NCBI GenBank assembly: GCA_947173495.1 | Contig: CAMWFQ010000009.1 | Span: 62,001 to 126,000 of the forward strand | Reading direction: 5' to 3' | Length of the DNA stretch: 64,000 bases | DNA from: an uncultured Lachnospiraceae bacterium | GTDB taxonomy: Bacteria; Bacillota; Clostridia; Lachnospirales; Lachnospiraceae | Part shown: in pieces, positions 51,508 through 60,935 of the stretch | Layout of the letters: each line of letters begins with the position of its first letter | Numbering within the stretch: the first letter of the stretch is position 1 | The notes under the pieces: generated by a model | The model's database searches: none | The model's input: the letters and a program-made list of their open reading frames with translations, nothing else | What the model was told of the DNA's origin: nothing | Translations under genes and position numbers: made by a program

Positions 51508-52880
51508 AATTAATATCCGGCGACAAACAATTTTACAGACGGGTGGCGGGGATCGCCATTCCTATCGCGTTGCAGGGATTTATCACCACAGGTGTGAACA
51601 TGATGGACACGATTATGATCGGCACGGTGGGGGAGACACAGCTTTCGGCGGTCTCGCTGGCGAATCAGTTTATCAGTATTTACCAGATTCTCTGTATGGG
51701 AATCGGCATGGGAGCTTCAGTGCTGGTGGCCCGGTATTACGGAATGAGGGAAAAGGATTCCCTGAAAAAAACGGTTGTCATCATGGTGAGGCTCTGCGTG
51801 GGCATCGCCACGTTGTTCTGCCTGATGACCGCCTTTTTTCCGCGATGGATCATGGAGATTTATACGGTGGAGGAGCCCATCATAGAGAACGGAATCAGAT
51901 ACCTGCAATATTCCGTGGTGACCTACTATCTTCTGGGGCTGTCGCTGACCTCCACCATTGTCCTCCGCAATGTGCAGAAGGTCAGGCTTCCTCTTTATAC
52001 CTCCATCGGCGCGTTTTTCATCAATGTGGGGGCCAACTATATCTTCATTTTCGGCAAGATGGGAGCTCCCCGGATGGAGGTGGCCGGGGCGGCCATTGGT
52101 ACCCTGATCGCCCGTATCTTCGAGTTTGGAATCATCTGCGGCTATCTGTTTTTCAGAGATCGAGAGATCGGAGTCCGCGTTCCGGACGTGTTTTGCCGGG
52201 TTGGGAATCTGTGGCGGGAATACATACGGATCAGCATTCCGGTTCTTCTGTCCGACGGGATTCTGGCCATCGGGAACAATTCGGTGGCCATGGTCATCGG
52301 GAGGCTGGGCGAGAGCTTTGTGGCGGCTAACGCGGTGACGGCGGTGACCCAGCAGTTGAGCACCACCGTGATTCAGGGCTTTTCTCAGGCAGGAGCCATT
52401 GTCACCGGCTATACCCTGGGAGAGGGAAACCGGGAAAAGGCGCAGGAGCAGGGCTATGCATTCCTGGGCATCGGAATTTTATTCGGAGCCATCGGCGCGG
52501 GAATCATTCTGCTGATCTCAGAGCCCATGATCGCCGCATACAGTCTTTCTCCCCAGACCCAGGAGATTGCCAGGGAGCTGATGCTGGCCATCAGCCTGAT
52601 CGTGCTGTTTCAGGCCGCCAACTCCATCATGACAAAAGGGGTTTTGAGGGGCGGGGGAGATACGAAGATCCTGATGGTGGCAGACAATATTTTCCTGTGG
52701 GTGGCATCCATTCCGCTGGGGATCCTTGCGGGGCCCGTACTTCACCTTCCGGCGTTCTGGATCTATTTTTTCCTGAAGGTGGATCAGGTTCTGAAGGCCA
52801 TATGGTGTGTGATCCGGCTTCGCAGCGGGAAGTGGATCAGAAAGATCAGATCGTCCTCTGAGCTGCAGGGGGCAGATTGA
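51504..52880 (+). CDS. MATE family multidrug/metabolite exporter
   Basis: A 458-residue membrane transporter with about 12 segments. The N terminus IAIPIALQGFITTGVNMMDT and the second-half repeat ISIPVLLSDGILAIGNNSVA show the two-fold MATE symmetry. It exchanges H+ or Na+ for cationic or other compounds; substrate unknown. The ATG at 51504 overlaps the small ORF stop; the ORF continues upstream to 51468 without an SD. Confidence 0.92.
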   Translation: MKLISGDKQFYRRVAGIAIPIALQGFITTGVNMMDTIMIGTVGETQLSAVSLANQFISIYQILCMGIGMGASVLVARYYGMREKDSLKKTVVIMVRLCVGIATLFCLMTAFFPRWIMEIYTVEEPIIENGIRYLQYSVVTYYLLGLSLTSTIVLRNVQKVRLPLYTSIGAFFINVGANYIFIFGKMGAPRMEVAGAAIGTLIARIFEFGIICGYLFFRDREIGVRVPDVFCRVGNLWREYIRISIPVLLSDGILAIGNNSVAMVIGRLGESFVAANAVTAVTQQLSTTVIQGFSQAGAIVTGYTLGEGNREKAQEQGYAFLGIGILFGAIGAGIILLISEPMIAAYSLSPQTQEIARELMLAISLIVLFQAANSIMTKGVLRGGGDTKILMVADNIFLWVASIPLGILAGPVLHLPAFWIYFFLKVDQVLKAIWCVIRLRSGKWIRKIRSSSELQGAD

Positions 52881-52898
52881 AAGGAGCATGACAGGAAT

Positions 52899-53621
52899 AT
52901 GGAATACAAAGCGGCGATCTGTGACGATGAGCCGGCGGAGCTTCAATATTTGTCCGGACTTGTGCGCAGCTGGGCCAGGCAGGGCGGGAACAGCGTCAGT
53001 CTGTCCCTGTTTCCCAGCGGGGAGGCTTTTTGGTTCCAATATGAGGAGGAGAAGGATTTTGACCTTCTGCTTCTGGACATAGAGATGGGGGAGATGAACG
53101 GTGTGGAGCTGGCCCGGCGGATTCGCAGGGAAAATGCGGATGTGCAGATCCTGTTCATCACTGCCTGGCCGGATTTTATGGCCGAAGGTTACGAGGTATC
53201 GGCCCTGCACTATCTGATGAAGCCGGTCAGGGAGGAAAAGCTTTTTTCCGTGCTGGAGCGGGCGGCGGCCAATCTGAAAAAAGCGGAGCGGTATGAGATT
53301 TTTCATACAGGCGGGGAGACGGTTCGGATTTCCCTGGAGGAGATTGTGAGCGTGGAGGCCTTTTCCCACGAGGTGGAGGTGGTCGTCCGGGAGGGCAGCT
53401 ATCGGGTGGAGGAGACTCTCTCCGGGCTTGAGAAGCGGCTGGGAGAGGGCTTTGTCCGATGCCACCGCTCTTATCTGGCGGCACTGAAATATATAAGAAA
53501 GATTACACGCACGGATGTGGTGATGGATACGGGGGCCAGAATTCCCTTATCCCGCCGCAGGTATGACGCGGTGAACCAGGCGTTTATCCGTTACTACAGA
53601 CAGGAAGGGGGAGACGGGTGA
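52899..53621 (+). CDS. LytTR family response regulator
   Basis: A 240-residue regulator. Receiver (residues 1-120): acidic pair CDDEPAE, phosphoacceptor Asp in LLLLDIEMGEMNG, Lys in LMKPV. LytTR DNA-binding domain from about 135: EIVSVEAFSHEVEVVVREGS, FVRCHRSYLAALKYIRKI. AgrA/VirR-like regulators usually control exporters, bacteriocins or quorum functions. It lies between MATE and the two-subunit ABC exporter, either of which may be its target. Confidence 0.9.
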   Translation: MEYKAAICDDEPAELQYLSGLVRSWARQGGNSVSLSLFPSGEAFWFQYEEEKDFDLLLLDIEMGEMNGVELARRIRRENADVQILFITAWPDFMAEGYEVSALHYLMKPVREEKLFSVLERAAANLKKAERYEIFHTGGETVRISLEEIVSVEAFSHEVEVVVREGSYRVEETLSGLEKRLGEGFVRCHRSYLAALKYIRKITRTDVVMDTGARIPLSRRRYDAVNQAFIRYYRQEGGDG

Positions 53622-54379
53622 TGGGACTGGTTTCCCTTTGGCTGGGAAGGGCGATTGATAAACGGATTGCCGGATATCAGAATGAGCTGATCGAAAAACA
53701 GTGCGACGAGGTGCAGAATATCTATCAGACCATGCGGGGGTGGCGGCATGATTATCACAATCATATCCAGGCCATGAAAGCCATGACCCTGCAGGTACGG
53801 CAGGAGGGAGGAGAGTGCGGCGCGCTTCTTCGGCTGGAGGAATATCTGGACAGCCTCAACGATGATCTGACCGCCGTGGACACGGTGGTGAAAACCGGAA
53901 ATGTGATGGTGGACGCCATCTTAAACAGCAAGCTGTCACTGATCAGAGCCAGAAAGATCCCCCTGCGGGTAAAGGCCGCCGTTCCGGCCAGTCCCGGTAT
54001 CGGGGAGGTGGATCTGTGTGTTATTATCGGGAATCTGCTGGACAACGCTATGGAGGCCTGTCTCCCTGCAGGCACCGGCAGGGGAAGAGATGCCGGCCGG
54101 GAAAATACGACAGAGGGCGCCTCTTCGGAAAAGTCCGATGGAGCCTTTATCCGGATCTACATCGGCGTGCTGAAAGATCAGCTTTATATCTCCGTGGCCA
54201 ATTCCTCTTTCGGAAAAATCAGCAAGAGTGGAAAGAGGTATCTGTCCACCAAAGGCAGCAGGGGTCACGGGTATGGTCTTACGCGGATTGACCGGATTGT
54301 GGAGAAATATCACGGCTACTTAAACCGCCAGAACGAGGAGGGAGCCTTTGTCACAGAAGTGATGCTGCCGCTGGGGTGA
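53621..54379 (+). CDS. GHKL-domain histidine kinase lacking membrane sensor
   Basis: A 252-residue kinase of the AgrC/CitA-like GHKL type. It begins with only a short helix, then the dimerisation helix with the phosphoacceptor His in RHDYHNHIQ, the N-box NLLDNAMEAC and the G-box RGHGYGLTRI. AgrC-type proteins normally have six membrane segments; here the frame closes before any, so it is cytosolic or truncated. A Gly/Arg-rich insert (TGRGRDAGRENTTEGASSEK) lies within the ATP lid region. Start overlaps the regulator stop (TGATG). Confidence 0.85.
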   Translation: MGLVSLWLGRAIDKRIAGYQNELIEKQCDEVQNIYQTMRGWRHDYHNHIQAMKAMTLQVRQEGGECGALLRLEEYLDSLNDDLTAVDTVVKTGNVMVDAILNSKLSLIRARKIPLRVKAAVPASPGIGEVDLCVIIGNLLDNAMEACLPAGTGRGRDAGRENTTEGASSEKSDGAFIRIYIGVLKDQLYISVANSSFGKISKSGKRYLSTKGSRGHGYGLTRIDRIVEKYHGYLNRQNEEGAFVTEVMLPLG

Positions 54380-54400
54380 GGGGCTGCAGAGACGACGGGA

Positions 54401-54460
54401 CTGTGGGAAAGCAGCGCAAGAAAATGCGGTGAAAAAGGCAGACCGTTCGCGCTCCCACAG
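54401..54460. other. Hairpin between the kinase and exporter genes
   Basis: CTGTGGGA...GCGC (54401-54417) pairs with GCGC-TCCCACAG (54449-54460). It lies in a 158-bp gap and has no T-run on the plus strand. The gcagcgcaagaaaatgcgg segment resembles the family 1 tail. Confidence 0.4.
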
Positions 54461-54537
54461 CCGCCGTTGACGGGATTCACTTACTTTTCTCCCTCAAATA
54501 TGAGAGAATAACCTCAAACCAAAGGGAGGGCGAAAAA

Positions 54538-56514
54538 TTGAAAAGAGATGTGGGAAAAGCAAAAAAGAAGGACAGACCCGTTTACAGTGTGGCGGACAAT
54601 GTCCTTTTTTTGTTGAAAAGGATCAGGAGGGAAAGTCCCGTGCTGCTGGTTTTCATGGGGATTGAGAGCATATTTTCCGTGGCAGGTCCGGTAGCGGGAA
54701 TCTGGCTCCCAAAGGTGGCAGTGGAGCTGGCCCAGGAGAGAGCGTCCCTTACCCAGATTGCGGTGCAGTTGGGAGGGGTGGGAGGGATTATGGCCCTTTC
54801 CATGGCGCTGTCCTCCATGGCGGGGCAGGGAAAATACATGAAGCAGAACAATCTGCGCTATCTGTACCGGAAAGAGCTGTTTATGGCATCCCTGTACTGT
54901 GAATATGCGCAGATTGAAAGCCTGGAGGGACAGCGCAGATACGCCAGGGCGTGGAAAACGCTGGACGACGGCGATTTTTCGGGATGCACAGTCATGTGTA
55001 ACCAGGTAGTAAATCTGCTTGTAAACCTGGGGGGCTTTGTGATCTATTCCGGTATTATCTCCACACTGGATGTCCGGGCGATGGTATTGCTGCTGGGGCT
55101 TTCCCTGATCAGCCTTCTGGCAATGAGAGGGGCAAATGCCTGGGAATTCCGGCATAAGGATCAGGAGGCGGCTCTGGCAGGTAAGCTGAATTATATCGAG
55201 TGGACAGCCAGGGACGCGCAGTATGGCAAGGATATCCGACTCTACGGCATGGGTTCCTGGCTTCTGCGGCTGCAGGATCAGGTGCTGGGGTCGTGGACAA
55301 AGTTGAGCCATAAGATCCGGAACCGGTATTTCGCGGCGGGAGCGGTGAACGCGGCTGCGTTGTTTTTCCGGGATGGGCTGGTTTACGCCTATCTGATTGG
55401 AAGCGCTGCTGCGGGAAAAGTCACGGCTCCGGACTTCGTACTGTATTTCGGTGCGGTCACCGGGTTTTCGGCCTATGTGGGAAAGATGGTGAATAACTTA
55501 AACGACCTTCACAGATCCAATCTGATGATGAACGATATGCGCGCCTTTCCGGACAGCGCAGCTTTGGAGGAACGGCAGGGAGAGCAGAGGAAACAGGGAG
55601 AAGAGAAGGACGTCTCCATTGACTTTGAGCATGTGATCTTTTCTTATCCCGTCCCGCCCGGCGATGAAAAGGCGGAGCCTGTGCTGAAGGACTTTAACCT
55701 TTCTATCAGAGGAGGGGAAAAGGTGGCCCTTGTGGGGGTCAACGGTGCGGGAAAAACCACTGTGGTAAAGCTGCTGTGCGGATTTTATCAGCCGGACGAG
55801 GGACGGATTCTGATAAACGGACGGGATCTGAGGGACTTTTCCAGACAGGAGCGGTATGCTCTTTTTTCTACAGTTTTTCAGGATATCTATATTCCGCCTT
55901 TTACGGTGGCGGAGAATGTTTCCATGAAGCCCGGGGCGGATACGGATATGGAGAGAGTGGTGCAGTGCCTGCGGCAGGCCGGGCTTTATGAGAAGATCTG
56001 CGAGTATCCGGAAGGGATCCATTCCTATATGCTGAAAGCGGTTCACGATGGAATCGTGCTCTCCGGCGGAGAACAGCAGAAGCTTCTGATGGCAAGAGCT
56101 TTGTATAAGGATGCGCCGGTGCTGGTCCTGGATGAACCTACGGCAGCTCTGGACCCTATAGCGGAGAGCGAAACTTATGAGAGCTTCCACCGTCTCACAT
56201 CGCGTCAGCCGTCAGCCGGGCATGTTGGTACATCTGGCGGAACATCTGGCAGGAACAATTTTCCCGGCGATCAGGAATCCGGAGCAGGGCAGCAGTCTCC
56301 TTCCGGAAAAAAGACGGCCATCTATATCTCTCACCGGCTGGCAAGCACCCGGTTTTGCGACAGGATCGTGCTGCTTGAGGACGGCAGGGTAAAGGAGGAG
56401 GGAAGCCATCAGGAATTAATGGAAAAGGACGGGGCGTATGCCCGGATGTATGAGATCCAGAGCCAGTATTACAGGCGGGATGCACAGGAGGGGGAGGAGG
56501 TGCAGGGAAAATGA
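54538..56514 (+). CDS. ABC exporter subunit 1 (membrane domain fused to ATPase)
   Basis: A 658-residue half-transporter: membrane domain (residues about 20-330) and ATPase domain (about 360-650) with Walker A GVNGAGKTTVV, signature LSGGEQQKLLMAR, Walker B VLVLDEPTAALDP and H-loop SHR. Between the D-loop and the H-loop is an unusual insert of about 35 residues (part: GHVGTSGGTSGRNNFPGD). TTG start with SD gggaggg at 7 nt; no ATG gives the full N terminus. It overlaps the next subunit gene (ATGA), so a heterodimer is expected. Confidence 0.9.
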   Translation: MKRDVGKAKKKDRPVYSVADNVLFLLKRIRRESPVLLVFMGIESIFSVAGPVAGIWLPKVAVELAQERASLTQIAVQLGGVGGIMALSMALSSMAGQGKYMKQNNLRYLYRKELFMASLYCEYAQIESLEGQRRYARAWKTLDDGDFSGCTVMCNQVVNLLVNLGGFVIYSGIISTLDVRAMVLLLGLSLISLLAMRGANAWEFRHKDQEAALAGKLNYIEWTARDAQYGKDIRLYGMGSWLLRLQDQVLGSWTKLSHKIRNRYFAAGAVNAAALFFRDGLVYAYLIGSAAAGKVTAPDFVLYFGAVTGFSAYVGKMVNNLNDLHRSNLMMNDMRAFPDSAALEERQGEQRKQGEEKDVSIDFEHVIFSYPVPPGDEKAEPVLKDFNLSIRGGEKVALVGVNGAGKTTVVKLLCGFYQPDEGRILINGRDLRDFSRQERYALFSTVFQDIYIPPFTVAENVSMKPGADTDMERVVQCLRQAGLYEKICEYPEGIHSYMLKAVHDGIVLSGGEQQKLLMARALYKDAPVLVLDEPTAALDPIAESETYESFHRLTSRQPSAGHVGTSGGTSGRNNFPGDQESGAGQQSPSGKKTAIYISHRLASTRFCDRIVLLEDGRVKEEGSHQELMEKDGAYARMYEIQSQYYRRDAQEGEEVQGK

Positions 56515-58403
56515 GCAGCCTGAAAGGAAAAAGGACGGGAAAAATGAGCAGCCTGGAAGGAAAAAGGACAGGAAAGAGCATAGTGGATACGCTCACAATG
56601 ATGTGGCGGCTGGACCGCACGATGGTGACCGCCATGGCGGGAAATGCCCTGATCGGGGCAGTCATCCCCTTTGTGGGGATTTATCTGTCGGAATACGTGC
56701 TGGATCATATTGGACCGGGATGCGATGTGAGGGCACTGCTTAAGGTGGTTTTCGCATCGGTGGGAGCCGTCTTCGTGCTGATGGTGGCAAGCGGCTATCT
56801 GAAAAAGATGTTCGAAGTGCACAGAGATATCTGTGTCCGCAGATTTGATATGGAGATGGGAAAACGCACCCTCACCATGGACTATGAACTGCTGGACAGC
56901 CCGGCAGTGAATGAGCTCCGTACCAGGATCCGCACTGATCGGGACTGGGGCGCAGGGTTCTATTCCATAATCGAGCAGTCGAACTACTTCATGCAGCAAT
57001 GCTTAAGCTTTGTGATCGCCGTTTTTGTGCTGGCGCCGCTGCTTACAGACAGCCGCGCGCTGCAAACGCCCTGGACGGCGCTGCTGGCTCTGTGCTTTGG
57101 GGCCGTCATCCTTGTTTCCGGCGTATACCTTACAAAGTGCCGGGAAAGACTCTTTCAGATGTTTTCCAAATATAGCAACAGCCTTGGATATGAGGACTAC
57201 TTCCTGTACCGCCCATGGAATCACAGGGAGGGAAAGGATATCAGAATTTATCAGGGGCAGAGGCTGCTTCTTGGATATATGGAGGAGGGGGAAGCGGCGG
57301 CAGCGCAAAAGAGAGAAAAGATCACCGGATCCCAGAGCCGAAGCGGGCTGGTAAGCGGCTCCTCCTCCGGACTTTTGCAGGTGCTGGCCTGGCTGTTTGT
57401 GGTGCTTCGGGCGGTTTCCGGGGCGCTCACTGTGGGAGCCATGATGAAATATGCCGCGGCTATTTACCGGTTTTCCCAGGCATTGGCGGAGGTATGCAAC
57501 GCGGCTTCGGGATATGTGGCGGCTGCAAAACGCAGCCAGTCTACCTTAGAGTATCTGAATGTGAAAGATGTGCTCTACCGGGGGAGCCTTCCGGTGGAAA
57601 AGGGGTTTTTCTGTGAGGAGAGGGACAACGATTATGAGATTGAGTTCCGCAATGTGAGCTTTCGCTACCCCTCTTCAGAGCAGTACGCCCTTAAAGATTT
57701 TTCCTTTACATTCAGGACCGGGGAGCGGCTGGCGGTGGTGGGCAGAAACGGCAGCGGGAAGACCACCTTTATCAAACTTCTGTGCCGCCTCTACGATCCC
57801 ACCGAGGGGGAGATTCTGCTGAACGGAATCGACATCCGCAAATACGATTACGAGGAATATAAGAGCATTTTTTCCGTGGTGTTCCAGGACTTCAGGCTGT
57901 TTTCCTTTTCTCTGGCGGAAAATGTGGCGGCCAGCATTTCCATCGACAGAAAAAGGGTGGCTGCCTGTCTTGAGAAGGCGGGACTGGGAGCGTGGCTGGA
58001 GAATTTGGAGGCGGGCATCGATACGTATCTTTACACCAATTATGACGAGGCGGGTATCGAGATCTCAGGAGGAGAGGCCCAGAAGGTGGCGCTGGCCAGA
58101 GCCCTTTACAAAGACGCCCCCTTTATTATCCTGGATGAGCCCACTGCGGCTCTGGATCCGGTGGCGGAGTTTGAAATCTACAGCCGGTTTAACGAGATCG
58201 TGGGGGAAAAGACTGCCGTTTATATCAGCCATCGGCTGTCCTCCTGCCGGTTCTGCAATGATATTGCGGTGTTTGACGAAGGAAGACTGGTGCAGAGGGG
58301 AAGCCACCAGGAACTGGTGGCAGATCGGAACGGGAAATACTATGAGCTGTGGCAGGCACAGGCGCAGTATTATGAGGAAACGGGTAATCGTCCGGGTACC
58401 TGA
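56511..58403 (+). CDS. ABC exporter subunit 2 (membrane domain fused to ATPase)
   Basis: A 630-residue half-transporter: membrane domain (about 30-340), ATPase domain with Walker A GRNGSGKTTFIK, signature ISGGEAQKVALARAL, Walker B FIILDEPTAALDP, H-loop SHR. The N terminus is a tandem duplication: MSSLKGKRTGK then MSSLEGKRTGK, from a 33-bp repeat that gives two start codons (56511 and 56544). It is a close paralogue of the partial gene at 1-1170. Partner of the subunit above. Confidence 0.92.
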   Translation: MSSLKGKRTGKMSSLEGKRTGKSIVDTLTMMWRLDRTMVTAMAGNALIGAVIPFVGIYLSEYVLDHIGPGCDVRALLKVVFASVGAVFVLMVASGYLKKMFEVHRDICVRRFDMEMGKRTLTMDYELLDSPAVNELRTRIRTDRDWGAGFYSIIEQSNYFMQQCLSFVIAVFVLAPLLTDSRALQTPWTALLALCFGAVILVSGVYLTKCRERLFQMFSKYSNSLGYEDYFLYRPWNHREGKDIRIYQGQRLLLGYMEEGEAAAAQKREKITGSQSRSGLVSGSSSGLLQVLAWLFVVLRAVSGALTVGAMMKYAAAIYRFSQALAEVCNAASGYVAAAKRSQSTLEYLNVKDVLYRGSLPVEKGFFCEERDNDYEIEFRNVSFRYPSSEQYALKDFSFTFRTGERLAVVGRNGSGKTTFIKLLCRLYDPTEGEILLNGIDIRKYDYEEYKSIFSVVFQDFRLFSFSLAENVAASISIDRKRVAACLEKAGLGAWLENLEAGIDTYLYTNYDEAGIEISGGEAQKVALARALYKDAPFIILDEPTAALDPVAEFEIYSRFNEIVGEKTAVYISHRLSSCRFCNDIAVFDEGRLVQRGSHQELVADRNGKYYELWQAQAQYYEETGNRPGT

Positions 58404-58424
58404 CCGGAAAATCAGGCAATATCG

Positions 58425-59315
58425 TCAGGCTGTGGCACATGAATGCTTCCGGCGATATTCGTTGGGCGTCATGCCGCAGGCCTTTCGGAACTGCTTTCCC
58501 ATATAGGCGCTGTCCGTAAATCCGCAGCGATAACTGATTTCTGTGACAGACAAATCTGAGCGGGAGAGAAGCTCCTTTGCCGCGTTTAAACGATAACTCA
58601 ACAGATATTCAAAAGGGGTCTGACGAATCGTTTTCTGAAAAATCCGGTTTGCTTCTCTCTCTGAAATATTTGCGGCAGCCGCAATCTCTTCCAGAGTAAT
58701 TTTATTCCCAAAGTTTTTGTGAACATAGGACAGCATATTTTTGATGCGGTTTGACTTTTCTGTCTCTATGAGCTGTGATGTTTCAAAATGCGTTTCAATT
58801 TCCTTAAGAAGCAGAAGCCATGTGGCAGACAGGGTATTTCTGATGAGAATTTCCTGGTCCGGCCTGCGGTTTATTTCCTTCAAAAGCACCAGCTGGTCGA
58901 GAACCGCGTCCGCTTCTTTCGTACCTCTTCGGATAATATGAACCGAAATCTGCTGATTCTGCAGAATCGGATTCAGATATTTGGCGGTGATCCGGCTTCC
59001 GAAATGGCCGCCGATAAAGATGGGATGAAAGATGTGGTTGATTTCAAGAGCGGGTTTTCCAGGATTTCCGTTGATCTTTGTATCCACAACATTTGTGTTG
59101 ATAAAGAATCCGTCTCCCTGATGGACCGGATATTCCTGATAGAGGGTCCTTATGATGCTGGTTCCCCGCTCAATATAGCCCAATTCCAGTTCCTCGTGCC
59201 AGTGCCAGGGAACAACAAAATCTGTCATATCCCGTTCATGCATACAATAGGGAAATTCCAGGGTCATGCCATCTATTTTTTCTACCTGATTTTGGTCCGT
59301 AACAAACGTCTGCAT
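58425..59315 (-). CDS. AraC family regulator with cupin domain
   Basis: A 296-residue regulator. Cupin-like N-terminal domain (HWHEELELGYIERGTSIIRT); C-terminal AraC domain with ITLEEIAAAANISEREANRI and VTEISYRCGFTDSAYMGKQF, ending GMTPNEYRRKH. SD gagggt upstream of the ATG. It is divergent from the iron alcohol dehydrogenase gene, its likely target. Confidence 0.9.
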   Translation of the reverse strand: MQTFVTDQNQVEKIDGMTLEFPYCMHERDMTDFVVPWHWHEELELGYIERGTSIIRTLYQEYPVHQGDGFFINTNVVDTKINGNPGKPALEINHIFHPIFIGGHFGSRITAKYLNPILQNQQISVHIIRRGTKEADAVLDQLVLLKEINRRPDQEILIRNTLSATWLLLLKEIETHFETSQLIETEKSNRIKNMLSYVHKNFGNKITLEEIAAAANISEREANRIFQKTIRQTPFEYLLSYRLNAAKELLSRSDLSVTEISYRCGFTDSAYMGKQFRKACGMTPNEYRRKHSCATA

Positions 59316-59464
59316 ATCATACCCTCCTCTTTTGTTTCTAATCTGACAACAACATCAGTATACAATATCCGGCGAGATAATACTACTATATGTCTGAAAA
59401 ATCATATCATATTTCCTGTTTTTGACTTAATATGGAATCATAAAAAAACAGGAGGAGACACATT

Positions 59465-60649
59465 ATGGCGTACAACTTTGAATACTATGCACCCACCAGA
59501 GTATATTTCGGCAGGGGGGAGGAGAAAAATACGGGGAGATACATCCGGAGATATGGAGCCCAAAATGTCATGCTGGTCTATGGCGGAAGCAGTGCCGGCA
59601 GATCCGGGCTGCTGGATCTGATCAGACAGTCCCTGCGTGACGAAAACATAGCTTTCTCTGAGATTGGCGGAGTCGTTCCCAATCCCCATCTTGACAAAGT
59701 GTATGAGGGAATCAGCCTTGGCAGGAAAAACGGAACGGATTTTCTTCTGGCGGTAGGCGGCGGAAGTGCCATCGATACTGCAAAGGCAATCGCCTACGGC
59801 CTTGCGGAGCCGGAGCAGGATGTCTGGGAGCTGTATGAACATACGCGGAAGGCAAAGAAGTGTCTGCCTGTTGCAGGCGTCCTTACGATTGCGGCGGCAG
59901 GAAGCGAGACCTCCAAAGGCAGTGTCATTACAAATGAAAAAACAGGCTCCAAAAGGGCCTATGACGACAACCTTGCAAGGCCGGTATTCGCCATCATGAA
60001 TCCGGAGTATACCGTTACGCTTCCGGATTACCAGACGGAAGCCGGATGTGTGGATATCATGATGCATACCATGGAGCGGTATTTCACAAACGGCGGAAAT
60101 ATGGAGATCACGGATGCCCTTGCGGAGGGACTGCTGAGAACCGTAATGAAAAACGCGGTGATTCTGCATACAGACCCGCAAAACTACGATGCCCGCGCCG
60201 AAGTAATGTGGGCAGGAAGTCTGGCACATAACGATCTGACAGGCTGCGGAAACGACGGCGGAGACTTTATGTCCCATAAGCTGGAGCATGAGTTGGGCGG
60301 GATGTTTGACGTTACCCACGGTGCGGGCCTTGCCGCTATCTGGCCCAGCTGGGCCAGATATGTGAAAGCAAGCTGCCTGCCGCGTTTTGTCCGTTATGCC
60401 GAAAATGTTATGGGCGTTTCCTTAAGGGGAACGGATGAGGAGATTGCCGAGGCGGGTATCAGGGCAATGGAGGGCTTCTATCGTCAGATCGGTATGCCTG
60501 TCAATATGGCAGAGCTGGGGATTGCCCCGTCGGATGAGCAGATCAGAGAAATGGCCGGCAGATGCATGGCGGCCTGCGGAGGGCACACAGGCTCGGCGAA
60601 GGTCCTCACAGAAGAAGATATGGTCCGTATTTATACAAATGCCAGATAG
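59465..60649 (+). CDS. Iron-containing alcohol dehydrogenase (butanol dehydrogenase type)
   Basis: A 394-residue group III alcohol dehydrogenase. NAD(P)-binding motif LAVGGGSAIDTAKAIA; metal ligands expected in GCVDIMMHTMERYF and HKLEHELGGMFDVTHGAGLA. The N terminus YNFEYYAPTRVYFGRG is typical of BdhA/YqhD-like enzymes that reduce aldehydes with NADPH. SD aggagg before the ATG. Confidence 0.93.
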   Translation: MAYNFEYYAPTRVYFGRGEEKNTGRYIRRYGAQNVMLVYGGSSAGRSGLLDLIRQSLRDENIAFSEIGGVVPNPHLDKVYEGISLGRKNGTDFLLAVGGGSAIDTAKAIAYGLAEPEQDVWELYEHTRKAKKCLPVAGVLTIAAAGSETSKGSVITNEKTGSKRAYDDNLARPVFAIMNPEYTVTLPDYQTEAGCVDIMMHTMERYFTNGGNMEITDALAEGLLRTVMKNAVILHTDPQNYDARAEVMWAGSLAHNDLTGCGNDGGDFMSHKLEHELGGMFDVTHGAGLAAIWPSWARYVKASCLPRFVRYAENVMGVSLRGTDEEIAEAGIRAMEGFYRQIGMPVNMAELGIAPSDEQIREMAGRCMAACGGHTGSAKVLTEEDMVRIYTNAR

Positions 60650-60664
60650 AAGGAGGAACAAGCA

Positions 60665-60904
60665 TTGAAACTATTTTCCATTCCCGATGCGGGAAGTTTT
60701 CTTAATTTGGTAAACAGCAGTCAGGGCGATGTAACACTGCATCTGCCGGACGGAAACCGGCTGAACCTGAAAAGAAGCCATACTGCTCAGCAGCTTTTTC
60801 AGATCATGCATCCCGGACAGTCCGGCCTGCAGATCAGCTTGTCCAATTCAGCAGATACGCCGGCCTTTATTCGATACATGATGGATGCCGTCAAACGCCC
60901 ATAA
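60665..60904 (+). CDS. Small conserved-looking protein, 79 aa
   Basis: MKLFSIPDAGSFLNLVNSSQ, GDVTLHLPDGNRLNLKRSH, TAQQLFQIMHPGQSGLQISL, SNSADTPAFIRYMMDAVKRP: an alpha/beta protein whose size and pattern are vaguely like HPr or a small carrier fold, without the HPr active-site His. The start is TTG with a strong SD aaggagg at 8 nt. It follows the alcohol dehydrogenase by 15 bp and is probably co-transcribed. Function unknown. Confidence 0.65.
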   Translation: MKLFSIPDAGSFLNLVNSSQGDVTLHLPDGNRLNLKRSHTAQQLFQIMHPGQSGLQISLSNSADTPAFIRYMMDAVKRP

Positions 60905-60935
60905 GAAATGGTCAAGCTGTTTTACTCTCAATTGT

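Noticed and set aside
60665-60904. HPr phosphocarrier protein
   Set aside because: Size is similar, but the active-site His motif of HPr is absent and no PTS genes are nearby.
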